From contig DDXB01000065.1 of NCBI GenBank assembly GCA_002347405.1, positions 1 through 36,293 of the forward strand: DNA of 36,293 nt, in the 5' to 3' direction. The DNA comes from Rhodocyclaceae bacterium UBA2271. GTDB taxonomy: Bacteria; Pseudomonadota; Gammaproteobacteria; Burkholderiales; Rhodocyclaceae. The notes below the pieces were generated by a model. That model saw nothing but the letters and a program-made list of their open reading frames with translations, ran no database searches and had not been told where the DNA came from. Positions 1 to 6,863 of the stretch are shown piece after piece; position 1 is the stretch's first letter, and each line of letters opens with the position of its first letter. The translations under genes were made by a program, and so were the position numbers.

Positions 1-19
1 AGAGGGAAACTATCTGCCT

Positions 20-58
20 CCTCTCTCCCTCTGGGAGAGAGGTCGGGAGAGAGGGTTT
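20..58. repeat. GC-rich palindromic repeat upstream of the NodI-like gene
   Basis: A perfect 10-bp inverted repeat (20-29 with 33-42, 3-nt loop) is followed by a second partial copy of the right arm at 44-56. Such CCTCTCTCCC/GGGAGAGAGG hairpins are common intergenic repeats in proteobacteria. No T-run follows, so it is not a classical terminator. The window starts here, so its relation to an upstream gene is unknown. Confidence 0.6.
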
Positions 59-84
59 GGCCCGGCGGCGAGACTGTGTGAATC

Positions 85-1014
85 ATGAGCAAAAATCTCG
101 ATGCTCAGCCGCTGGTCGTCGACCAGCTTTGCAAGGCTTACGACGGCAAGCGGGCGGTTGATGGATTGTCGTTCGCGCTGGAACGCGGCGAATGTTTCGG
201 GCTGCTGGGCCCGAATGGCGCCGGCAAGACCACCACGCTGCGCTGTTGCCTCGGGCTCACCGCCCCCGACAGCGGCACCATCACCATGCTGGGTGAGCCG
301 GTGCCGGCGCGCGCCCGCCAGGCGCGGGCGCGGACCGGCGTGGTGCCGCAGTTCGACAATCTCGATCCCGACTTCACTGCCGCCGAAAACCTGCTGGTCT
401 ATGGCCGCTATTTCGGCCTCTCCGATGCCACGCTGTGGAGCCGCATTCCCGACCTGCTTGAATTCGCGGGCCTGGCCAGCAAAGCCGACATCAGCCTGCG
501 CACGCTCTCGGGCGGCATGAAACGCCGCCTCACCCTGGCCCGCGCGCTGGTGAACGACCCGGAACTGCTGGTGCTCGACGAGCCGACCACCGGGCTCGAT
601 CCGCAGGCGCGCCACATGATCTGGAATCGGCTCAAGCAATTACTCGCTGCCGGCAAGACCATTCTGCTGACCACCCATTTCATGGATGAGGCCGAGCGCC
701 TGTGCAACCGGCTGGCCATCGTCGATGACGGCCGCCTGATCGCGCTGGGCGCACCCCGCATGCTGATTGCCGAACGCATCGAACCGCAGGTGGTGGAGGT
801 CTATGGCGAAGGCGCCGACGCCTGGGCAAAGGAACAGGCAGGCCAGTTCACCCGGCGTTGCGAGGTCAGCGGCGAAACCGCCTTCTGCTATGTCGAGGAT
901 GCCGCGCCGCTTTTGGCGCATCTGGCGGACCGCCCGCAGCTCAAGACCCTGCACCGCCCGGCCAATCTGGAGGACGTGTTTCTCAAGCTGACTGGCAGGG
1001 AGCTCAGAGATTGA
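85..1014 (+). CDS. NodI-family ABC transporter ATP-binding protein
   Basis: This is the 309-aa cytoplasmic ATPase of an ABC-2 exporter. It shows a Walker A (GPNGAGKTT, about residues 43-51), a Q-loop (VVPQFDNLD), an ABC signature (LSGGMKRRL, about 141-149), a Walker B (LLVLDEPTTGLDP) and a switch His (LLTTHFMDEAERL). Length and the C-terminal extension fit the NodI/DrrA group. Its natural partner, a NodJ-like permease, lies at 2412-3200, with a DHH phosphoesterase gene between them. The ATG at 85 is taken although the ribosome binding site is weak. In rhizobia NodIJ exports lipochitin oligosaccharides. Homologues are widespread in betaproteobacteria without nodulation, so the substrate here is unknown. 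Confidence 0.93.
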   Translation: MSKNLDAQPLVVDQLCKAYDGKRAVDGLSFALERGECFGLLGPNGAGKTTTLRCCLGLTAPDSGTITMLGEPVPARARQARARTGVVPQFDNLDPDFTAAENLLVYGRYFGLSDATLWSRIPDLLEFAGLASKADISLRTLSGGMKRRLTLARALVNDPELLVLDEPTTGLDPQARHMIWNRLKQLLAAGKTILLTTHFMDEAERLCNRLAIVDDGRLIALGAPRMLIAERIEPQVVEVYGEGADAWAKEQAGQFTRRCEVSGETAFCYVEDAAPLLAHLADRPQLKTLHRPANLEDVFLKLTGRELRD

Positions 1015-1317
1015 GGATTGGCCCGCCCCCTGCCATCCTCCCCCGCGCGGGGATTAAACGCCCGCCCCCTCCCGGCCTCCCCCGACTGTTGTTCACTACG
1101 TTCGTCTGTCACGGGGATCTCCCATTCAGGCCTCGGGACGGATTGCGGCTGGCGCCGCGTGTGCTTTTCTCCTCTTCCCGCTGGAGGGGAGGGGCCGGGG
1201 GAGCTTTGTGGGTCTTTTGTGCCGTCCCGCCAGCGCCGACTTTGCTTTTTCCGGATTTACCCAACACGTCCGGTCGAATTCTGATTAAATTTCGCTTCCG
1301 CCCGTAGGAGATGCGCA
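1015..1317. repeat. Gene-free, repeat-rich spacer
   Basis: About 300 bases without a credible gene. It is built of C-rich/G-rich palindromic stretches (for example around 1045-1060 and 1179-1200) like those found after other genes in this window. It also contains one copy of the dispersed AGCGCCGACTTT motif (1224-1245). Short open frames across it have no family resemblance. The ribosome binding site of the next gene (TAGGAGA) is at about 1305-1311. Confidence 0.6.
1224..1245 (+). repeat. Dispersed motif copy 1 (GTCCCGCCAGCGCCGACTTT core)
   Basis: This copy carries the full 20-nt core followed by GC. Nine copies exist in the window, at 1224, 3221, 7206, 10075, 10824, 18329, 27226, 31063 and 36196. 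All nine share the invariant AGCGCCGACT. Confidence 0.9.
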
Positions 1318-2250
1318 ATGTCCGTACAAAAGTACCGTCTGGTGACCCGCAGCGATTTCGACGGCCTGGTCTGCGCCGTGCTGCTCAACGAACTCGACAT
1401 GATCGACGACATCAAGTTCGTTCACCCCAAGGACATGCAGGACGGCAAGATCGAGATCACCGCTCGCGACATCACGACCAACCTGCCCTATGTGCCGGGC
1501 GTGCATCTGGCCTTCGACCATCATATTTCCGAGACCTTTCGCAATCCCGGCGAAAGGCCCGAACACATCATCTACCCCGATGCCCCCTCGGCGGCGCGCG
1601 TGGTGTTCGAACACTACGGCGGCAAGAGCCGCTTTCCGGCGGTGCTCGATGCCATGATGGCGGCGGTCGACAAGGCCGATTCGGCGCAATTCACCCGCGA
1701 TGAAATCCTCAACCCGAAAGACTGGGTGCTGCTCAACTACCTGATGGACTCGCGCACCGGCCTCGGTCGTTTCCGCGAGTTCCGCGTCAGCAACTACCAG
1801 TTGATGATGGACCTCATCAAATACTGCCGCGACAACGGCATCGACGACATTCTCAAGCTGCCCGATGTCAAGGAGCGTGTCGATCTCTACTTCGACCATG
1901 CTGCCCGAGCCAAGGAGCAGGTCCAGCGCTGCAGCACGGTCTACCAGAATCTGGTGGTGCTCGACCTGCGCGACGAAGAAACCATCTGGGCGACCAATCG
2001 CTTCATGATCTACGCGCTGTTTCCCGCGGCCAACATCTCGATCCATGTGCTGTGGGGCGTGCAGAAACAGAACACCGTGTTCGCCACCGGCAAGTCGATC
2101 CTCAACCGCAGTTCGAAAACCCAGGTTGGCGAATTGATGCTGCAGTATGGCGGCGGCGGGCATGAAAATGCCGGCACCTGCCAGGTGGCCAACGATCAGG
2201 CGATCATCGTCCTGCAAAAGCTGATTGCCCGCATCAACGCTGACGGCTGA
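1318..2250 (+). CDS. DHH-family phosphoesterase / exopolyphosphatase-like protein
   Basis: This 310-aa protein has the DHH-family metal-binding motifs: DFDG near residue 14 (motif I), FDHH near residue 66 (motif III), AAVDKAD near residue 121 (motif IV), and a C-terminal DHHA1-type GGGGHENAGTC near residue 284. Family members are Mn-dependent phosphodiesterases acting on polyphosphate, nanoRNA or cyclic dinucleotides. The sequence does not decide among these. The start is supported by TAGGAGA about 7 nt upstream of the ATG. It sits between the two halves of a NodIJ-type exporter on the same strand, possibly co-transcribed. No signal peptide is seen, so it is cytoplasmic. Confidence 0.88.
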   Translation: MSVQKYRLVTRSDFDGLVCAVLLNELDMIDDIKFVHPKDMQDGKIEITARDITTNLPYVPGVHLAFDHHISETFRNPGERPEHIIYPDAPSAARVVFEHYGGKSRFPAVLDAMMAAVDKADSAQFTRDEILNPKDWVLLNYLMDSRTGLGRFREFRVSNYQLMMDLIKYCRDNGIDDILKLPDVKERVDLYFDHAARAKEQVQRCSTVYQNLVVLDLRDEETIWATNRFMIYALFPAANISIHVLWGVQKQNTVFATGKSILNRSSKTQVGELMLQYGGGGHENAGTCQVANDQAIIVLQKLIARINADG

Positions 2251-2411
2251 GAAAACGCCCGCCCCCCTTTCCCTCTCTCGGGGGTTCTTGCTTGCTCGCT
2301 ACGCTCGATTATTATGGGGCGCTGTCGTTCATGCCGCGGCACGGTTTGCGCCTGGCGGCGCGTGCCGCGTATGCTTGGGGCGGCCCGGCGCAAACGCTGC
2401 TGTAATTCATT
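2251..2411. repeat. Repeat-rich spacer with conserved-loop hairpin before the NodJ-like gene
   Basis: The spacer holds C-rich/G-rich sequence and a 22-nt block at 2294-2315 that matches 9717-9738 apart from a few purine transitions. It ends with a stem-loop: arms 2367-2374 and 2390-2397 (7 of 8 pairs) around a 15-nt loop TTGGGGCGGCCCGGC. The same 15-nt loop, with different arms, occurs in the three bkd gaps and inside fadH. No Shine-Dalgarno sequence is obvious in front of the NodJ-like ATG at 2412. Confidence 0.7.
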
Positions 2412-3200
2412 ATGAGTAGGAACCCCTTTACCGCGACGCCACGACTCTCCCGCCGCGCCTTCGCGGTGTGGCGACGCAATTTTCTCGTCTGGAAAAAACT
2501 CGCCATGCCCTCGCTGCTGGGCAATCTGGCCGACCCGATGATCTACCTGTTCGGCCTCGGCTATGGATTGGGCAGCCTGCTGCCGGAGGTCGGCGGCGTG
2601 TCGTACATCGCCTTTCTCGCCACCGGCACAATCTGCGCCTCGACCATGAACGCCGCCTCCTTCGAAACGCTGTATTCGGGCTTCTCGCGCATGCATGTGC
2701 AGCGCAGCTGGGAAGCGATCATGAATGCGCCGGTATCGCTCGACGACGTGGTGGCCGGCGAATGCCTGTGGGCGGCGACCAAGGCCAGTCTCTCCGGCGC
2801 TGCCATTTTGCTGGTGATAGTCCCGCTCGGACTGGTCGCCAGCCCGCTGGCGCTCATGACCCTGCCGGTGATCTTCCTCACCGGCCTGTGCTTCGCCGCC
2901 CTCGGCCTGATCATGACCGCGCTGGCGCCGTCCTACGACTTCTTCATGTACTACTTCACGCTGTTCATCACCCCGATGGTGCTGTTGTGCGGCGTGTTTT
3001 TCCCCGTTGAACAACTACCGCCACTGGTTCAGGCAGTATCCAACTGGCTGCCGCTGTCGCACGCGGTGCAGCTGGTGCGCCCGCTGGTCTTCGGCGAACT
3101 GCCGGCCAGCCCGCTGCTGCACATCGGCGCCCTGCTGCTCACCACCGCCGCCGCCTTCTGGCTGGCTTTGACACTGGCGCGGCGGCGTTTGCTCAAGTAG
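2412..3200 (+). CDS. NodJ-family ABC-2 transporter permease
   Basis: This 262-aa integral membrane protein has about six hydrophobic segments (roughly residues 37-60, 60-80, 117-140, 143-166, 172-198 and 228-252). The overall pattern is that of an ABC-2 permease of the NodJ/DrrB group, including FMYYFTLFITPMVLLCGVFFP near residues 178-198. It pairs with the NodI-like ATPase at 85-1014. The substrate is unknown. The ATG at 2412 is not preceded by a convincing ribosome binding site, so initiation may depend on the hairpin element just upstream. Confidence 0.9.
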   Translation: MSRNPFTATPRLSRRAFAVWRRNFLVWKKLAMPSLLGNLADPMIYLFGLGYGLGSLLPEVGGVSYIAFLATGTICASTMNAASFETLYSGFSRMHVQRSWEAIMNAPVSLDDVVAGECLWAATKASLSGAAILLVIVPLGLVASPLALMTLPVIFLTGLCFAALGLIMTALAPSYDFFMYYFTLFITPMVLLCGVFFPVEQLPPLVQAVSNWLPLSHAVQLVRPLVFGELPASPLLHIGALLLTTAAAFWLALTLARRRLLK

Positions 3201-3220
3201 TCACCGCATCTCCGCTTACC

Positions 3221-3243
3221 GCGAAAGTCGGCGCTGGCGGGAC
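3221..3243 (-). repeat. Dispersed motif copy 2
   Basis: On the minus strand this reads the full GTCCCGCCAGCGCCGACTTT core followed by CGC. It begins 20 nt after the stop of the NodJ-like gene. In the direction of that gene it reads AAAGTCGGCGCTGGCGGGAC, the orientation also seen after tumA, the lpdV vestige and phoD. Confidence 0.9.
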
Positions 3244-3364
3244 GGCGGGACGGGATCTGACGCCCCAGATTTCTCCTCCATGGGCATCGCCACGTGTCGG
3301 AAAAGCTTACATTCGTCAAATTAACCAGGTCTGTTTATGCATAATTTCAATTTGTTGCGATGTG

Positions 3365-3380
3365 TGGCGCAATTCGTGCT
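3365..3380 (+). promoter_or_regulatory. Possible sigma-54 promoter for the PEP-CTERM gene
   Basis: The sequence TGGCGC-N5-GTGCT keeps the essential GG and GC dinucleotides 10 nt apart, and it lies about 93 nt before the start codon. PEP-CTERM genes in several proteobacteria are driven by sigma-54 with the PrsK/PrsR system, which makes this plausible. It is one match to a short consensus and is inference only. Confidence 0.4.
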
Positions 3381-3472
3381 TTGGGTGCTCTATCCGGCCG
3401 CAACTGCCATCCACACGGACAGGTCGTTGAACAGGGGATGCCTTGTTGGACATCTAACTGAGGAGACACAAG

Positions 3473-4126
3473 ATGATTCCTGATCTGATGATAAATTTCA
3501 CCGCCCGCACTGGCGGCAAGTTGATGCGCTGCGGCGCATTCCTGCTGGTTGGCTTGTTTGGGGTAGCCACGGCGAGTTCGGCCGCCGTTCTGACGGCAAC
3601 CGATGCTTCCTGGAAGGTAACGGCCAGCACACCGGGTTCGACCGATTGGAACAGCAATCTGGCGTTTGACGATTCCGGCTGGCAATCCGCTACCGAGCTT
3701 GCCAATTGGACCTTTTCCCCGGCAAAGGTCATCTGGAGTTCGGGCGGGCAGTTTTCTCAGACCGAGACCCAGATCTGGGCCCGCAGCATCTTCAACCTGC
3801 TCACGCTGCCGCTGTCGGCCATTCTGAACAACGGCTTTGACGATGACGGTGACATTTACATCAACGGCGTTCTGGTCGTCAGCGATCATGACGGATCTGC
3901 CGGCAATTCGTCTGCCGACATCACTTCACACCTCGTGCTTGGCGACAATCTCATCGCGTTCACCGCAATTGACAACTACCGGGTATGGGGTTACAACCAC
4001 GGCGCGGCAGTACAGGTAGACGCCCGGTTCGCCACAGTTCCCGAGCCCATGTCATTGGCCCTGCTGGGACTGGGGCTGGGTGGACTGCTGGCATTACGCC
4101 GACGCGACAAGCTCGCTCCCACCTAG
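3473..4126 (+). CDS. PEP-CTERM sorting domain protein
   Basis: This 217-aa exported protein of unknown function has an N-terminal signal peptide (hydrophobic run FLLVGLFGVATASSAA, about residues 24-38). The middle is a beta-rich segment with the acidic stretch DDDGDIYINGVLVVSDHDG. It ends in a classic PEP-CTERM tail: VPEP, a hydrophobic helix (LALLGLGLGGLLAL), then RRRDK. PEP-CTERM tails are recognised by exosortase (EpsH/XrtA) and mark proteins for the cell surface or exopolysaccharide matrix. No exosortase gene is in the window. The ribosome binding site GAGGAG lies about 8 nt before the ATG. It is monocistronic, with a strong terminator about 44 nt after the stop. Confidence 0.92.
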   Translation: MIPDLMINFTARTGGKLMRCGAFLLVGLFGVATASSAAVLTATDASWKVTASTPGSTDWNSNLAFDDSGWQSATELANWTFSPAKVIWSSGGQFSQTETQIWARSIFNLLTLPLSAILNNGFDDDGDIYINGVLVVSDHDGSAGNSSADITSHLVLGDNLIAFTAIDNYRVWGYNHGAAVQVDARFATVPEPMSLALLGLGLGGLLALRRRDKLAPT

Positions 4127-4169
4127 GGCAAAATCCGGCGGCAAACCATTCCGCTTTCCGAACCTCTCG

Positions 4170-4193
4170 GCCCGCATCCAGCGGGCTTTTTTT
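4170..4193 (+). terminator. Rho-independent terminator after the PEP-CTERM gene
   Basis: GCCCGC (4170-4175), loop ATCCA and GCGGGC (4181-4186) are followed directly by seven Ts. This is a textbook intrinsic terminator. It isolates the PEP-CTERM gene from the bkd operon downstream. Confidence 0.92.
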
Positions 4194-4210
4194 GCTTCGC
4201 CGCTTGAGGT

Positions 4211-4240
4211 TTGACGGCAACCCCGCCGCCGGGCGATACT
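4211..4240 (+). promoter_or_regulatory. Candidate sigma-70 promoter of the bkd operon
   Basis: TTGACG (4211-4216) and GATACT (4235-4240) are separated by 18 nt. This places the expected transcription start at about 4247, between the upstream terminator and bkdA1. The downstream palindrome at 4249-4278 would lie at about +1 to +30. Confidence 0.55.
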
Positions 4241-4248
4241 TGCGTCCG

Positions 4249-4278
4249 GTGCTCGGCATGACAATCCATGCCGAGCAC
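4249..4278. promoter_or_regulatory. Perfect 12-bp inverted repeat, candidate operator of the bkd operon
   Basis: GTGCTCGGCATG, a 6-nt spacer, then its exact reverse complement. No T-run follows, so it is not a terminator. Its position just after the predicted promoter fits a binding site for a dimeric repressor or a 5'-leader hairpin. No regulator gene such as bkdR is in the window. Confidence 0.6.
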
Positions 4279-4366
4279 AACTCCAGGTCTGCACCGGCTA
4301 CCCGCCGCGTGTCGGGCCAGCCAGAATGACAAAACGCAAGACACGATCAAGCGAGGAGCTTTGCCA

Positions 4367-5611
4367 ATGAGCAAAAATGCGCCAGCGTGCGCCCCCCTGC
4401 GGCTGCATGTGCCGGAGCCCACCGGGCGACCGGGCCAACATACCGATTTTTCCTATTTGCACCTGTCGCCCGCCGGCGAGGTGCGGCGCCCGCCGGTGGA
4501 CGCGCAGCCCGCCGCCATCGGCGATTTGGCCTTTGCCCTGGTGCGCGTGCTGGATGCCGACGGCAACGCGGTCGGGCCCTGGGCGCCGCAGATCACGCCG
4601 GAGCGCCTGCGCTTCGGCCTCCGCGCGATGCTGCAGACCCGCATCTTCGATGCCCGCATGCTGATCGCGCAACGCCAGAAGAAAATCTCCTTCTACATGC
4701 AGTGCCTCGGCGAGGAAGCGATCAGCGTCGCGCACGCGCTGGCGCTCGACGAGGGCGACATGTGCTTTCCGACCTATCGCCAGCAGGGCCTGCTGATGGC
4801 ACGCGCGGTGCCGCTGGTCGACCTGATCTGCCAGCTGCTGTCCAACCAGCGCGACCCGCTCAAGGGACGCCAGTTGCCGGTGCTGTATTCGGTGCGCCAG
4901 GCGGGCTTCTTCACCATCTCGGGCAACCTGGCCACGCAGGTGGTGCAGGCGGTCGGCTGGGCCATGGCGTCGGCGATCAAGGGTGACACGAAAATCGCCT
5001 CGGCCTGGATCGGCGACGGCTCGACCGCCGAAGCCGACTTTCATACCGCGCTGGTGTTTGCCCACGTCTATCGCGCGCCGGTCATCATCAACGTGGTCAA
5101 CAACCAGTGGGCGATCTCGACATTCCAAGCGATTGCCGGCGGCGAGGGCACGACCTTCGCGGCGCGCGGCATCGGCTCCGGCATCGCCTCGCTGCGCGTC
5201 GATGGCAACGATTTTCTGGCGGTCTACGCCGCCTCGCGCTGGGCGGCCGAGCGGGCGCGCGGCAACCTCGGCCCGACCCTGATCGAATGGGTGACCTACC
5301 GCGCCGGCGGCCACTCGACCTCCGACGATCCCACCAAATACCGGCCCGCCGACGACTGGAAGAACTTCCCGCTCGGCGATCCGCTGGCGCGGCTCAAGCA
5401 GCATCTGATCAGCATCGGCGCATGGTCCGAGGCAGAGCATCAGAGCGTGCAGAAGGAACTTGAAGCCGAGGTGTCTGCCGCGTTGAAGGAAGCCGAAAGC
5501 TACGGTTCGCTGGCCGATGGCCATGTGCATAGCGCGGCCTCGATGTTCGAGGATGTCTATGAGGACATGCCGGCGCACCTGCGCCGGCAGCGTCAGGAAC
5601 TGGGGGTCTGA
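4367..5611 (+). CDS. bkdA1: Branched-chain 2-oxoacid dehydrogenase E1 alpha subunit
   Basis: This 414-aa thiamine-diphosphate-dependent subunit decarboxylates the 2-oxoacids of valine, leucine and isoleucine. The N-terminal extension (LRLHVPEPTGRPG...TDFSYL) is characteristic of Pseudomonas-type BkdA1 rather than pyruvate dehydrogenase. The ThDP/Mg motif runs from GDGSTAE to NNQWAIS (about residues 216-250). YRAGGHSTSDDPTKYR is the conserved phosphorylation-loop region of the family. The ATG at 4367 is chosen because GAGGAG lies about 9 nt upstream. The frame is open further upstream but has no ribosome binding site there. It is the first gene of bkdA1-bkdA2-bkdB-lpdV and lacks the hairpin found before the other three. 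Confidence 0.97.
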   Translation: MSKNAPACAPLRLHVPEPTGRPGQHTDFSYLHLSPAGEVRRPPVDAQPAAIGDLAFALVRVLDADGNAVGPWAPQITPERLRFGLRAMLQTRIFDARMLIAQRQKKISFYMQCLGEEAISVAHALALDEGDMCFPTYRQQGLLMARAVPLVDLICQLLSNQRDPLKGRQLPVLYSVRQAGFFTISGNLATQVVQAVGWAMASAIKGDTKIASAWIGDGSTAEADFHTALVFAHVYRAPVIINVVNNQWAISTFQAIAGGEGTTFAARGIGSGIASLRVDGNDFLAVYAASRWAAERARGNLGPTLIEWVTYRAGGHSTSDDPTKYRPADDWKNFPLGDPLARLKQHLISIGAWSEAEHQSVQKELEAEVSAALKEAESYGSLADGHVHSAASMFEDVYEDMPAHLRRQRQELGV

Positions 5612-5619
5612 TCATGATG

Positions 5620-5729
5620 ACCCTCTTCCCCCCGCCCCCCTTCTCGAAGAAGGGGGTGACGGCTGTTCGCGGGCTGCGCCCGCTCCGTGTTTTAGCTGTT
5701 CCTCCTTGGGGCGGCCCGGCGGAGGAACT
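5620..5729 (+). repeat. Three-hairpin intergenic element, copy A, carrying the bkdA2 ribosome binding site
   Basis: Three stem-loops fill the gap. Stem I is 5636-5644 with 5648-5656. Stem II is GCGGGC (5669-5674) with GCCCGC (5678-5683). Stem III is GTTCCTCC (5698-5705) with GGAGGAAC (5721-5728) around the 15-nt loop TTGGGGCGGCCCGGC. The right arm of stem III is the Shine-Dalgarno sequence of bkdA2, so the folded RNA would hide it. Copies B and C lie before bkdB and lpdV. Confidence 0.85.
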
Positions 5730-6749
5730 ATGAAAACAACCCCCATGACCATGATCCAGGCCCTGCGTTCGGCGATGGATGTGATGCTCGAACGCGACGC
5801 CAACGTCGTGGTCTTTGGCGAGGACGTCGGCTATTTCGGCGGCGTGTTCCGCTGCACCGAGGGCCTGCAGAAAAAATATGGCACGTCGCGCGTCTTCGAC
5901 ACGCCGATTTCGGAGAGCGGCATCGTCGGCGTCGCCGTCGGCATGGGCGCCTACGGCCTGCGGCCGGTCGCCGAAATCCAGTTCGCCGACTATGTGTATC
6001 CCGCCACCGACCAGATCGTCTCCGAGGCGGCGCGGCTGCGCTACCGTTCGGCGGGCGAATTCATCGCACCGCTCACCCTGCGCATGCCCTGCGGCGGCGG
6101 CATCTATGGCGGCCAGACGCACAGCCAGAGCCCGGAAGCCTATTTCACCCATGTCTGCGGGCTGCGCACGGTGATGCCGTCCAACCCCTACGACGCCAAG
6201 GGCCTGCTGATCGCCTCGATCGAGAACAACGACCCGGTGATCTTTCTCGAACCCAAGCGCATTTACAACGGCCCCTTCGACGGTCACCACGACAAGCCGG
6301 TGGTGCCGTGGTCGACGCATCCGCAGGGCGAGGTGCCGGAGGGCTACTACACGGTGCCGCTGGAGTCGGCCGCGGTGTATCGCCCCGGCAGCGAACTGAC
6401 GGTGCTCACCTACGGCACGATGGTGTTTGTGGCCGAGGCGGCAGCGCGGGAGAGCGGCATCGATGCCGAAATCATCGACCTGCGCAGCCTCTGGCCGCTG
6501 GACCTGGACACCATCGTCAATTCGGTGAAGAAGACCGGCCGCTGCGCCGTGGTGCATGAAGCCACACGCTCCAGCGGTTTTGGCGCCGAGCTGACGGCGC
6601 TGGTGCAGGAGCACTGCTTTTATCACCTCGAAGCGCCCATCGAGCGCGTCGCCGGCTGGGACACGCCCTACCCGCACGCGCAGGAATGGGCGTACTTCCC
6701 CGGCCCGGCGCGGGTTGCCGAAGGTTTCAAGCGCGCCATGGAGAAATAG
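5730..6749 (+). CDS. bkdA2: Branched-chain 2-oxoacid dehydrogenase E1 beta subunit
   Basis: This 339-aa partner of BkdA1 forms the E1 heterotetramer. It shows the transketolase pyrimidine-binding domain (MIQALRSAMDVML...FGEDVGYFGGVFR, first about 180 residues) and the C-terminal transketolase domain (EIIDLRSLWPLDLDTI...VVHEATRSSGFGAEL). It is close throughout to Pseudomonas BkdA2, including GGIYGGQTHSQSPEA and the end AQEWAYFPGPARV. The ATG at 5730 is chosen because it directly follows GGAGGAAC. An open frame continues upstream into the repeat but is not credible. Its ribosome binding site is within stem III of the upstream element. Confidence 0.97.
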   Translation: MKTTPMTMIQALRSAMDVMLERDANVVVFGEDVGYFGGVFRCTEGLQKKYGTSRVFDTPISESGIVGVAVGMGAYGLRPVAEIQFADYVYPATDQIVSEAARLRYRSAGEFIAPLTLRMPCGGGIYGGQTHSQSPEAYFTHVCGLRTVMPSNPYDAKGLLIASIENNDPVIFLEPKRIYNGPFDGHHDKPVVPWSTHPQGEVPEGYYTVPLESAAVYRPGSELTVLTYGTMVFVAEAAARESGIDAEIIDLRSLWPLDLDTIVNSVKKTGRCAVVHEATRSSGFGAELTALVQEHCFYHLEAPIERVAGWDTPYPHAQEWAYFPGPARVAEGFKRAMEK

Positions 6750-6863
6750 ACACCCATCCCCCCCGCCCCCTTCCCGGGAAGGGGGTGATGAGGGTTCGCG
6801 GGTTGCACCCGCTCCGCATTTTTGGCCGTTTCTCCTTCGGGGCGGCCCTTCAGGAGAAACATC
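6750..6863 (+). repeat. Three-hairpin intergenic element, copy B, carrying the bkdB ribosome binding site
   Basis: Stem I is 6766-6774 with 6777-6785. Stem II is GCGGGT (6798-6803) with ACCCGC (6807-6812). Stem III is GTTTCTCCT (6828-6836) with AGGAGAAAC (6852-6860) around the 15-nt loop TCGGGGCGGCCCTTC. Compared with copies A and C, stems II and III have changed on both arms so that pairing is kept. The Shine-Dalgarno sequence AGGAGA lies in the right arm, 4 nt before the ATG. Confidence 0.85.

Noticed and set aside
4249..4278. Terminator reading of the palindrome before bkdA1
   Set aside because: No T-run follows and a proper terminator already exists at 4170-4193.
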